Positions 24,374 to 32,211 of a DNA stretch of 52,915 nt are shown piece after piece. Position numbers and translations under genes: made by a program. Location of the stretch: contig SCQD01000073.1 of NCBI GenBank assembly GCA_004299145.1, positions 1 to 52,915 on the forward strand, given 5' to 3'. Positions within the stretch are counted from its first letter, which is position 1. Each line of letters opens with the position of its first letter. The notes under the pieces are model-generated. The model made no database searches and was not told the DNA's origin. It was given only the letters and a program-made list of their open reading frames with translations. The DNA is from Methylococcaceae bacterium (GTDB lineage Bacteria; Pseudomonadota; Gammaproteobacteria; Methylococcales; Methylococcaceae).

Positions 24374-24500
24374 AGCGCCTGTAAAGAAATGCCCGCCGGT
24401 ACGACCAAGCGGATGAACGGCCGCGACGGCGGCTTTTTCGAAACGGAGCGTCCCAAGCACGGCGATGACGGATGGCTTACCGAATAAAGTGGAGTTGAAT

Positions 24501-26090
24501 ATGTACCCCTTACTTGAATCACTCGCCTCTTCCAACGAGAGTTTGCGCCACGCGCGCATCAGCTTTGCCGAGCGTGCCCGCGTGTGGTTGATGGTTTTTG
24601 CGGCAGATGAATCGACGGCATGGCAGTGGGGCGGTGCGGCCGTGCCTGCCGCTGCTCACCGTCCGGCCACTCTTGCCGAGTCGCTCGTGCGGCTGCGGTT
24701 GCTGCCCGGCGTTGCCGAGCAAGCGCTGTGGGTCGTGCGTGAGTTGGCTCCCGGCAAAAAAATAGCCGATCCCCTCTTATTGAAAGGAGTCGAATATATT
24801 TACGAAATGGTCGCAGTCAGGCGTGGAACCGGCGAGTTGCAGTGCACGATTTCGAACGTTACCGCGCACGAGCGGCTATTGCGGCATTTTCAGCAAATCG
24901 CCCAGGATTTTTTGGCCGAAGCGGCAATCAAGGCAATGCGGATATTGGCGGAAGCAACGCTGGCCGAGCTTGAAAGGCAGCACGAAACGACAGCGCTGAC
25001 CGGCGCGCCGGCGGTATTGATCGACCAGTGGGTGGCGACATACCCGGACTTTTCGGCTCTCACGCTACGCTATATGCAGAAAAGGACCGAGCAACAATCG
25101 ATACTACGCGACAGCCGCACGGTGTGCGCGCCGCTGCCCCATGCACGTCACGTGTCGCCGGACGAGTTGGACGCCGTTGGACATTTCATGCGGTACGCCA
25201 TTCCACAGTATGGTTTTGTTGCTGAGACGGGTGTCGTCAAGCTACTTAATCATGCGGCGCAAGGCGAGTATGCCGACGCGTCGGCAGCGGCGGCGGCGCT
25301 GGGCATTCATGAGTCGCAGTTATCGGTGTGGCGTGCTTTTCTGGAGTCACGGGAAGCGGATGATGTTGTTGCCCATGTCTGGGCCGGCGGTACTCGCTAC
25401 CGCGCGTTGCAACGGACCGTAGCGGAAGGCCGGTTGTTCACGCTGGCGCCGTCGGCGCGCCGTTTTGCGGCGGACCCGTTCGAGCAAATTCATGCGTTGA
25501 AAGGCTTGGGTTCCTATCCCGAAAATTTTCCCGTCATGCGGGAGGCCGGCTTTTCCGCTGAGGATATACGGGAAATGTTGCAGGCATTTGTGACGGGAGC
25601 GCTATGCCAGTTGCATGGGCTTGCCGCCATTGCCGAACGCTGCGATGTGTCGGCGCCGGTGACGGCTTCGCTGGCCGAATTGCGGCGTATCCTGATAACC
25701 CGCAATGCGCCTTCACGGATTGAAGTGGCTATTCCGGCTGAAAATCAAGCCGAAACGATACCCATGGGTGTCGTTACCGCCATTGATCTATTGCTGGATA
25801 ACGCCAGGCGGCACGGCGCGGCAAAACGCATCGGCGTGCATATGCGCGTAGACGGTAATCGCATGTGCGTGGCGGTCGAAGACAACGGCAGTGGTATTCC
25901 TGTCGAACGGCTCACGCGATTGCAACGGGTGATCGATTTCGGTCGCTTCGACCCCGAAGTAACCAGCGGCGGTCACGGCTATGGCGTGCTCACCGTGGCG
26001 CGCACCGCGCTCATGCTGCGCAATGGCTCGCTCGCCGTCGCCAGCCGGCCGGGCTGTACGCGTTTCGTGATCGCTTGGGACAGAGCGTAG
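24501..26090 (+). CDS. Orphan GHKL ATPase / histidine-kinase-like protein
   Basis: The 529-residue protein starts MYPLLESLASSNESLRHARI with a GGAG site 8 bp upstream. Only its C-terminal third is recognisable: a HATPase_c domain with N-box AIDLLLDNARRHG, G1 VEDNGSGIP and G2 GGHGYGVLTVARTAL. Before it, LCQLHGLAAIAERCDV could be a divergent dimerisation/phospho-His helix, but there is no canonical H-box. The N-terminal 350 residues contain no membrane segment I can see and no known sensor domain. No response regulator is adjacent. It could be an orphan kinase, an anti-sigma-type kinase or an ATP-binding regulator. Confidence 0.7.
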   Translation: MYPLLESLASSNESLRHARISFAERARVWLMVFAADESTAWQWGGAAVPAAAHRPATLAESLVRLRLLPGVAEQALWVVRELAPGKKIADPLLLKGVEYIYEMVAVRRGTGELQCTISNVTAHERLLRHFQQIAQDFLAEAAIKAMRILAEATLAELERQHETTALTGAPAVLIDQWVATYPDFSALTLRYMQKRTEQQSILRDSRTVCAPLPHARHVSPDELDAVGHFMRYAIPQYGFVAETGVVKLLNHAAQGEYADASAAAAALGIHESQLSVWRAFLESREADDVVAHVWAGGTRYRALQRTVAEGRLFTLAPSARRFAADPFEQIHALKGLGSYPENFPVMREAGFSAEDIREMLQAFVTGALCQLHGLAAIAERCDVSAPVTASLAELRRILITRNAPSRIEVAIPAENQAETIPMGVVTAIDLLLDNARRHGAAKRIGVHMRVDGNRMCVAVEDNGSGIPVERLTRLQRVIDFGRFDPEVTSGGHGYGVLTVARTALMLRNGSLAVASRPGCTRFVIAWDRA

Positions 26091-26140
26091 ATCGCCATTG
26101 CCGATCAGTATTATCACCATTCCATGGGAATTTAACCGCC

Positions 26141-27097
26141 ATGCACGCCTGTCTGCCCCTGCTGCAACCTTCGGATTTCCCTTCCATCATCCGGGAGCAA
26201 TTGGAAACCGTGCAGGTGAACCTGGGTTACCGCTGCAACCAATCCTGCCTGCACTGCCACGTTGGCGCCGGACCCACGCGCCGTGAGTCCATGGAACGGG
26301 ATACCGTCGAACAGGTGCTGGATTTTTTGCGGCGCTCAACGGCGGCCACGCTGGACCTGACCGGTGGCGCGCCGGAAATGAATGCGCATTTTCGCTATCT
26401 GGTGCAAACCGCGCGGGAGAGGGGTGTTACCGTCATCGACCGCTGCAACCTGACCATCCTGGAAGAACCGGGATACCAGGACTTGGCGGATTTTCTGGCG
26501 GCGCAGCACGTGGAAGTCGTTGCCTCGCTACCCTGCTACCTGGAAGACAACGTGGACAGCCAGCGCGGTAACGGCGTATTCCAGGCCAGCCTGCGGGCTT
26601 TGCACAAACTCAACGACCTGGGCTATGGGCTGGAAGGATCGGGCCTGCTGCTCACGCTGGTCTATAACCCGCCAGGCCCGGTGTTGCCGCCCTCCCAAGT
26701 GGAATTGGAGGCGGCCTACCGGCGCGAACTGGCGGCGCGCTACGGCATCGTCTTCAACCGGCTGTATGCGCTGACCAACATGCCCATCCAGCGCTTCGGC
26801 AGCACGCTGATTTCGCGGGGTGAATTCCACGCCTACCTGGATAGGTTGCGCGCAGCCCATCGCGGTGAAAACCTGGCGCGGGTCATGTGCCGCAGCCTGA
26901 TCAGCGTGGATTGGCAAGGCCGAGTCCATGACTGTGATTTTAATCAGATGCTGGGATTACCCCTGGGAGGGGGAAAAGCCGCGCCATGCATCGGCGAACT
27001 GGAGCCGGAGCGCCTGACAGGCGCGCCCATTGCCGTCGCCGACCATTGCCATGGCTGCACCGCCGGCAACGGCAGCAGTTGCGGCGGGGCGTTATAG
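26141..27097 (+). CDS. arsS: Arsenosugar biosynthesis radical SAM protein ArsS
   Basis: This 318-residue radical SAM enzyme binds a 4Fe-4S cluster through C32-x3-C36-x2-C39 (RCNQSCLHCH) and has LDLTGGAPEMNAHFRYLVQT, PCYLEDNVDSQRG, YNPPGP and a C-terminal Cys-rich part (HDCDFNQMLGLPLG, CHGCTAGNGSSCGG). This is the TIGR04167/ArsS pattern; ArsS is proposed to attach the 5'-deoxyadenosyl group to dimethylarsenite. ATG 26141 begins MHACLPLLQP. It is directly upstream of arsM; a palindromic repeat lies between them. Confidence 0.9.
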   Translation: MHACLPLLQPSDFPSIIREQLETVQVNLGYRCNQSCLHCHVGAGPTRRESMERDTVEQVLDFLRRSTAATLDLTGGAPEMNAHFRYLVQTARERGVTVIDRCNLTILEEPGYQDLADFLAAQHVEVVASLPCYLEDNVDSQRGNGVFQASLRALHKLNDLGYGLEGSGLLLTLVYNPPGPVLPPSQVELEAAYRRELAARYGIVFNRLYALTNMPIQRFGSTLISRGEFHAYLDRLRAAHRGENLARVMCRSLISVDWQGRVHDCDFNQMLGLPLGGGKAAPCIGELEPERLTGAPIAVADHCHGCTAGNGSSCGGAL

Positions 27098-27115
27098 GCG
27101 GCGCTGTGCGGTACT

Positions 27116-27175
27116 GCATAGGGTACGCCGTGCGTACCTTCGACGGCGCTGAACGGTACGCATTGCGTACCCTGC
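27116..27175. repeat. Dispersed palindrome, copy B
   Basis: GCATAGGGTACGCCGTGCGT ... ACGCATTGCGTACCCTGC form arms around CTTCGACGGCGCTGAA. It is about 85% like copies A and C-E and more degenerate, in the gap between arsS and arsM. Confidence 0.75.
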
Positions 27176-27245
27176 ATTGATAGCAAGGCAGGAAAGTGAT
27201 TTCCGGCCAAATCCTCATTCATCCCCACTTCAGGAGCTTAACACC

Positions 27246-28364
27246 ATGTTGGTCGAACAATCCGTGCGTGAACGTTATTCGGAGGGCGCCCGGCAGCGCC
27301 AGGAAGCGCTGTGTTGTCCGGTGGATTATGACCGGCGACTGCTTGCGCTGCTGCCGCAGGAAATCATCGACAAGGATTATGGCTGCGGCGATCCGTCGCG
27401 CTACGTTCAGCCGGGCGACACCGTGCTCGATCTGGGCTCGGGCGGCGGCAAAGTGTGCTACCTGGCCGCGCAACTGGTGGGGCCGGAGGGCCGCGTCATC
27501 GGCGTGGACATGAACGACGACATGCTGGCGCTGGCGCGCCGTTACCAGGCGGAAATGGCGGAAAAACTGGGCGGCGACCGCGTGCGCTTCGTCAAAGGCT
27601 ATATCCAGGACCTGGCGCTGGACGTGGAAGCCATGGAAAGCCATCTGGCAACGCAGGCGGTGACGGACGCGGCCTCCCTGGCGCGGCTGCAAGCCTGGCA
27701 GGCCCGGCAGCGGCACGAGCGTCCCTTGATTCCCGATCAGTCGGTGGACCTGGTGATATCCAACTGCGTGCTGAACCTGGTGGACGACGGCGACAAACAG
27801 CAATTGGTGCGGGAAATTTTCCGCGTGCTCAAGCCGGGTGGCCGGGCGGCGATTTCCGACATCGTCGCCGACGAAGCCGTGCCGGAGCACCTGAAACAAG
27901 ACCCGGAGCTGTGGAGCGGCTGCCTGTCCGGCGCTTTTCAGGAACAGGCGTTCAGCCGCGCTTTCGCCACAGCCGGCTTTGCCGGCGTTTGCCTGGACAA
28001 GTGGAGCGAACAGCCCTGGCGGGTGATCGAAGGCATCGAGTTCCGCGCCGCCACCCTGCTGGCCGTCAAAGGCCACGGGCGGGAGTGCCTGGACCGTGGC
28101 CACGCCGTCATCTACCGGGGGCCTTACGCGGAAATCCGCGACGACGAAGGTCACGTATTTTTGCGCGGCGAACGCATCGCCGTGTGTGAACGCACCTTCC
28201 GTTTTCTCAGCACCGGACCGTTCAAGCAGGATTTCATCGGCATTGAGCCCAGGGTATTGGCCGATCCCACTCCCTGGTGCGCCCCGCCCGGCACCCGCCG
28301 CCCGGCGAGTGCCGGCAAAGGAGGGCGGCAAATCGCCGATTGCGGGGATGGTGCGTGCTGTTAA
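27246..28364 (+). CDS. arsM: ArsM-like arsenite methyltransferase of an arsenosugar locus
   Basis: The 372-residue protein starts MLVEQSVRERYSEGARQRQE and has class I methyltransferase motif I LDLGSGGGKVCYLA and post-motif SVDLVISNCVLNLVDD. Conserved cysteines in ALCCPVDY (C23/C24), DYGCGDPS (C47) and SNCVLNL fit arsenic-binding ArsM proteins. The C-terminus has a further Cys-rich end (DCGDGACC). It follows arsS, separated by a palindromic repeat. In arsenosugar loci such an enzyme makes the dimethylated arsenic species that ArsS then modifies. Confidence 0.85.
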   Translation: MLVEQSVRERYSEGARQRQEALCCPVDYDRRLLALLPQEIIDKDYGCGDPSRYVQPGDTVLDLGSGGGKVCYLAAQLVGPEGRVIGVDMNDDMLALARRYQAEMAEKLGGDRVRFVKGYIQDLALDVEAMESHLATQAVTDAASLARLQAWQARQRHERPLIPDQSVDLVISNCVLNLVDDGDKQQLVREIFRVLKPGGRAAISDIVADEAVPEHLKQDPELWSGCLSGAFQEQAFSRAFATAGFAGVCLDKWSEQPWRVIEGIEFRAATLLAVKGHGRECLDRGHAVIYRGPYAEIRDDEGHVFLRGERIAVCERTFRFLSTGPFKQDFIGIEPRVLADPTPWCAPPGTRRPASAGKGGRQIADCGDGACC

Positions 28365-28384
28365 ATCGGTGCGCGGCGCACCAA
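28355..28384. repeat. 30-bp direct repeat, left copy
   Basis: GTGCTGTTAAATCGGTGCGC and the following ten bases overlap the arsM stop codon. The right copy is at 30356-30385 with one mismatch. It includes a palindrome, GGTGCGC-G-GCGCACC. The two copies flank the cupredoxin-PQQ gene. Confidence 0.8.
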
Positions 28385-28396
28385 CACGCACAATGT

Positions 28397-28530
28397 CCTG
28401 GCTGGTCTACACTTCAATACCAGCGAATTGGACGCGCTGCCCGACCTGGACCCGTCTTGAAGACTGCTTGGCGCTGCATCAAGCACATCCACGTTTGACA
28501 TAGCCTGATTTCCGAGGACAGCTCCCCATG
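28397..28530 (+). pseudogene. Decayed 3' end of a second TIGR04282/DUF2064 gene
   Basis: GACGCGCTGCCCGACCTGGA and GAAGACTGCTTGGCGCTG line up with the 3' end of the intact gene at 14760-14884, including the TTCCGAGGA ... ATGAGCT junction into the following CMD gene. The reading frame is broken by small shifts. It implies that a DUF2064-CMD pair once followed arsM. The remnant was then replaced by, or fused to, the gene for the PQQ protein. Confidence 0.75.
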
Positions 28531-28584
28531 AGCTATGCCGATACATCCCATCGTTATTCCCCTGTTTGGTTTGGAGGATTTGTC

Positions 28585-30288
28585 ATGTGCCGAAAAAACA
28601 ATTTTTTCCTGAAATACCTGGGCATACTGGTTCTACTGGTTTCCTGCCCATTCGCTTTGTTTGATTCCACAGCCACGGCGGCCACCATCAATGTCGACGT
28701 GCAGAATTTTGCGTTCAGTCCTGCGACGCTGGATATTCAGAAAGGCGACGTCGTCCATTGGATATGGAGGAACGGCTCGCATTCCGTTACCTCGGGCAGC
28801 AATTGCACGGCTGACGGCAAGTTCGACTCCGCCGTCAAAAGCGCCGGATTCGAGTTTTCCCAGCGGTTCGACGAGGCTGGTGATTACCCGTATTTTTGCA
28901 CTCCGCATTGTTCTTTCGGTATGACGGGCCTCATCCATGTTGCCGAAGCCGACAATTTTGACCCCGGCAATCCCATTACCCAACCCATCAAACCGGGTAA
29001 TGTCATGGTTAAGCTGACTCCCTTGGCCACGGGGTTAACGGCGCCTAATTGGGGCACCTCGGCGCCGGGAGATACGGGCCGGCTGTTCGTCACCGATCAG
29101 GTGGGGACGCTGTGGGCCATCGATCTGGCCAGCGGCAATAAAAGCGTCTTTGCGGATTTGAGCAGCTTGCTGTTTGCACCGCTGGGCATCGGCGGCGGGA
29201 GTTATGACGAGCGCGGTCTGTTGGGCGTCGCTTTCCACCCCAGCTATCGCCGCAATGGCCTGTTGTATACCTACACCTCGGAAGCCGTCGACGGAGCGGC
29301 GGATTTCTCCACGCAGCCCGCCGGTACCGCGGCGAATCATCAAAGCGTAATCAGGGAATGGCGGGTGCCTAATCCCAGGGATACCGCATCCGTGGCCGAT
29401 CCCGGCAGTTCACGGGTGGTTTTGCGTATCGACGAACCACAATTCAACCATAACGGCGGCGGCCTCAATTTCGGCAAGGACGGGATGCTTTATATTTCCA
29501 CCGGCGATGGCGGCAACGCCGACGATCAGGGTGACGGCCACGGCAGCCGGGGCAATGGTCAGGACCGCGGTAATGTATTGGGCAAGATACTACGCATCAA
29601 CCCGAATGTCGGGACCGCCGCTAATGGTCAGTACGGCATCCCCGGGAGCAATCCGTTTTTCAATGCTAAAAGGCCGAGCGGTGGACCAGCCGGCTGTGCG
29701 GACGGCAAGTGCGATGAAATCTATGCCTATGGTTTGCGCAATCCTTTCCGCTTCTCCTTCGACTTGCCCAGAGGCGATCTTTACGTGGGCGATGTGGGCC
29801 AAAATGCCGTTGAGGAAGTCGACGTCATCAAGCGGGGCGGGAATTATGGCTGGAGGGTCAAGGAAGGCACATTCTGTTTTGACCCCAAAGGCAGCGGGGA
29901 TGGCGTGGTCACGGCCGCCACGTCCTGCGGCAAATCCATCGATCCGGTTGCCCAATACGATCATGACGAAGGCCATGCCATCATCGGCGGTTTCGTCTAC
30001 CGAGGAGCGGCCATCCCTGATTTGCAGGGCCGCTACGTGTTCGGCGATTACGCGCGCACCTTCAACAACGATGGCCGGCTGTTCTACTTGACGCGCAAGA
30101 ATATCGTCGGCAAAACCGGCGTGGCTTCCGGGAGCTCGGTGGTGGAAATGCAGTTATCCGGCCAAACCGGGCTGGGGCTGTACTTGTTGGGGTTAGGGCA
30201 GGATGCCCAGGGAGAACTCTACGTGCTGGGCAACCAGTCCGGCACGCCCCAGGGGGAGAGCGGCGTGGTGATGAAAATCGAGCCTTAA
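28585..30288 (+). CDS. Secreted cupredoxin-PQQ-dependent sugar dehydrogenase fusion
   Basis: The 567-residue protein has a signal peptide (YLGILVLLVSCPFALFDSTA) and a plastocyanin-like domain with all type-1 copper ligands: H66 (GSHSV), C105 and H108 (YFCTPHC), M113 (SFGM). This is followed by a beta-propeller of the soluble PQQ glucose dehydrogenase type (RGLLGVAFHPSYRRNGLLYT, QFNHNGGGLNFGKDG, YAYGLRNPFRFSFD, GGNYGWRVKEG). ATG 28585 is preferred over 28528 because it has GGAGG 7 bp upstream; the 28528 stretch is the remnant junction. The copper domain would accept electrons from PQQ within one polypeptide. The substrate is uncertain. Confidence 0.85.
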   Translation: MCRKNNFFLKYLGILVLLVSCPFALFDSTATAATINVDVQNFAFSPATLDIQKGDVVHWIWRNGSHSVTSGSNCTADGKFDSAVKSAGFEFSQRFDEAGDYPYFCTPHCSFGMTGLIHVAEADNFDPGNPITQPIKPGNVMVKLTPLATGLTAPNWGTSAPGDTGRLFVTDQVGTLWAIDLASGNKSVFADLSSLLFAPLGIGGGSYDERGLLGVAFHPSYRRNGLLYTYTSEAVDGAADFSTQPAGTAANHQSVIREWRVPNPRDTASVADPGSSRVVLRIDEPQFNHNGGGLNFGKDGMLYISTGDGGNADDQGDGHGSRGNGQDRGNVLGKILRINPNVGTAANGQYGIPGSNPFFNAKRPSGGPAGCADGKCDEIYAYGLRNPFRFSFDLPRGDLYVGDVGQNAVEEVDVIKRGGNYGWRVKEGTFCFDPKGSGDGVVTAATSCGKSIDPVAQYDHDEGHAIIGGFVYRGAAIPDLQGRYVFGDYARTFNNDGRLFYLTRKNIVGKTGVASGSSVVEMQLSGQTGLGLYLLGLGQDAQGELYVLGNQSGTPQGESGVVMKIEP

Positions 30289-30579
30289 GACCTGCGGGTG
30301 GAAATACCCATGCGGCACATCCGATTAGCGAGGAAAGTATTCCATGAGCTTTATTGTGCTGTTAAATCAGTGCGCGGCGCACCAAATGGGTGCGTCAGCG
30401 CCGCTGCCGAAGGAAAGCTGAATGTGCTGTATCGCTTGCTTTGCCTGGGTTTGGCGTGTTAGGGCGCGTATCTTGCGTAAGAATGCCTGCCACGGCAGTT
30501 TTCAGTTGCGGTGGTTTCTAAAACCGCCGGTTTTGGATTTAACAGCGCCGCTTCGCGGCGTGTGAGGAGGTATGACGCT
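30289..30579. other. Intergenic region with the second direct-repeat copy
   Basis: It contains AGCGAGGAAAG ... ATGAGCTTTATT (about 30327-30354), similar to the DUF2064-CMD junction at 14865-14892, followed by the 30-bp direct repeat. A possible stem ACCGCCGGTTTTGG lies at about 30520. No gene is convincing, although a short frame from 30343 reads for about 40 codons. Confidence 0.5.
30356..30385. repeat. 30-bp direct repeat, right copy
   Basis: GTGCTGTTAAATCAGTGCGC and the next ten bases differ from the left copy (28355-28384) by one base. The distance between copies is 2.0 kb. Confidence 0.8.
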
Positions 30580-31071
30580 ATGAAGTATTCCATTATCTCA
30601 ATGGCCTTGTGTGCCGGCTTGTTATTCCCTGTGCGCCAGTCCGTGGCGGCGGGTGAAACATTGAGTCCGGTGGCGGAAGCAACAGCGGACGTGGCGCGCT
30701 GGAACAGCGCCGTCGCCCAGGGCAACCTTAACGGCATTCTGTCGCTGTTTACCCAGGATGCCATGGTCATAGAACCCGCCGGCCAGGTGGCGCACAACAG
30801 CGGAGAAATCCGCGATTTTTGGAAGAGCATGCTGGAAGCGCCGCAAGGCATGTCGCAGTTCCGTCTGGTCAAGGCGCGCCGCGAAAGCGAGGATACCGTG
30901 GTGACGCGCATGGAAGTCATTGCCGACAAGCCTTTGGGCAAGCCCACGGGCAGTCACCTCAGCTATCACTATCAGGGGCTGGTCAACCACGTGCTCAAGC
31001 AGCAGGCCGATGGGAGCTGGAAAGTGCAGGTGCAACGCTGGAACGACGGAACCCGGTTGGTCGAGGAATAA
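30580..31071 (+). CDS. Secreted NTF2-like (DUF4440/SnoaL-type) protein
   Basis: The 163-residue protein has a signal peptide (MKYSIISMALCAGLLFPVRQ, then SVAAG) and a cone-fold domain: DVARWNSAVAQGNLNGILSL, FTQDAMVIEPAGQVAHNSGE, IRDFWKSMLEAP, and the C-terminal DGSWKVQVQRWN. ATG 30580 has GAGGAGG 8 bp upstream. Family members range from enzymes to ligand-binding proteins; nothing here fixes the role. It follows the PQQ enzyme on the same strand and may share its periplasmic setting. Confidence 0.85.
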   Translation: MKYSIISMALCAGLLFPVRQSVAAGETLSPVAEATADVARWNSAVAQGNLNGILSLFTQDAMVIEPAGQVAHNSGEIRDFWKSMLEAPQGMSQFRLVKARRESEDTVVTRMEVIADKPLGKPTGSHLSYHYQGLVNHVLKQQADGSWKVQVQRWNDGTRLVEE

Positions 31072-31128
31072 CGGTGAGCGCTGTGACGGATTCCGGCGTT
31101 GCTTAAGCCATGCCGGAATCGCTAAGGA

Positions 31129-32007
31129 TCAGCCGCGTTTCTCCAGCATTTTTTGCAGTATGGGCATGAAGATCAGTTCCATGGCCATTTCCATTTTGCC
31201 GCCCGGCACGACGATGCTGTTGCGGCGCGACATGAAGGAATCCTTGATCATCGCCAGCAGATAAGGGAAGTCCGGGTTGAACTTTTCCGGCTCCCGGAAA
31301 CGGATGATGACAAAGCTTTCATCCGGCGTGGGTACGTCGCGGGAGATGAACGGGTTGGACGTATCTACCGTCGGTACGCGCTGAAAGTTGATGTCGGTTT
31401 TGGAAAACTGCGGGGTGATGATGTTCACGTAGTCGTGCATGCGCCGCAGTATCGTGTCGGTGACGTCTTCCGGCTTGTAGCCGCGCTGCTCGGTATCGCG
31501 GTGTATTTTTTGTATCCACTCCAGGTTCACGATGGGCACCACGCCCACTTTCAAATCGACGAACTTGGGGATGTCGATGTCCTCGGCCTGCACCGCGCCG
31601 TGCAGACCTTCATAAAACAACATTGCCGTATCCTGCGGTATGTCTTCCCAGGGGGTAAACGTGCCTGGTTCATACCCTCCCAATTTATCGCCTTCCGCTT
31701 TGCTGTGCACGTAATAGCGGCGCTTGCCGGTGCCCGTTTCTCCGTAGGTTTTGAACAACTGCTCCAGGTCTTTCAGCCGGTTGGCTTCCAGGGAGAAATG
31801 GCTGAAATTGCTGTATTCGCGCTGCGCCTTGGCGATTTTTTCGCGCATTTCGGCGCGGTCGTAGCGGTGAAAGCTGTCGCCTTCGACGATGGCTACTTTG
31901 TCCGTCAGCTTTAGCCGGAAAAAAATGTGCTCAAAAGCTTTTTTGACCGAAGTCGTGCCGGCGCCGGACGAGCCGGTGATGGCGATGATGGGGTGTTTTT
32001 TTGACAT
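31129..32007 (-). CDS. prk: Phosphoribulokinase
   Basis: The 292-residue proteobacterial-type phosphoribulokinase has a P-loop ITGSSGAGTTSV (about residues 10-21), EGDSFHRYDRAEMR and AMLFYEGLHGAVQAED. It phosphorylates ribulose-5-phosphate to ribulose-1,5-bisphosphate in the Calvin cycle. The length matches the octameric bacterial class. It lies 205 bp downstream of transketolase on the same strand, with two palindromic repeats between them. RubisCO is not in the window. Confidence 0.95.
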   Translation of the reverse strand: MSKKHPIIAITGSSGAGTTSVKKAFEHIFFRLKLTDKVAIVEGDSFHRYDRAEMREKIAKAQREYSNFSHFSLEANRLKDLEQLFKTYGETGTGKRRYYVHSKAEGDKLGGYEPGTFTPWEDIPQDTAMLFYEGLHGAVQAEDIDIPKFVDLKVGVVPIVNLEWIQKIHRDTEQRGYKPEDVTDTILRRMHDYVNIITPQFSKTDINFQRVPTVDTSNPFISRDVPTPDESFVIIRFREPEKFNPDFPYLLAMIKDSFMSRRNSIVVPGGKMEMAMELIFMPILQKMLEKRG

Positions 32008-32039
32008 GGCTTAAATACTTTGATCAGAACATAAAGTAC

Positions 32040-32097
32040 GTAGGATACGCTGTGCGTACCGTTCGATGCCCTCGAAGGTACGCACAGCGTACCCTAC
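32040..32097. repeat. Dispersed palindrome, copy C
   Basis: GTAGGATACGCTGTGCGTAC ... GTACGCACAGCGTACCCTAC, centre CGTTCGATGCCCTCGAAG. It is nearly identical to copy A and lies 33 bp upstream of the prk start. Confidence 0.85.
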
Positions 32098-32158
32098 GCC
32101 AGACATTTGCATGTACCCACGGGTTCGCCAAAAACTCTGCCCCGGGGGTATGCAAAAC

Positions 32159-32204
32159 GCGACGCAGAGCGTCGCCGGATGCATTCCCACGCCGAGCGTG
32201 GGAA
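32159..32204. repeat. Two REP-like hairpins between tkt and prk
   Basis: GCGACGC-AGA-GCGTCGC (32159-32175) and TTCCCACGC-CGA-GCGTGGGAA (32184-32204) are perfect stems. The second is the same family as the hairpin at 37073-37095. They may punctuate the transcript after tkt. Confidence 0.75.
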
Positions 32205-32211
32205 CGATAAA

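Noticed and set aside
24389-24487. A 32-codon frame between MerR and the GHKL gene
   Set aside because: No motif, no ribosome site and typical of random open frames in this composition.
28528-28584. Upstream ATG for the PQQ gene
   Set aside because: It lies in the remnant DUF2064-CMD junction; the GGAGG before 28585 and the signal peptide support the later start.
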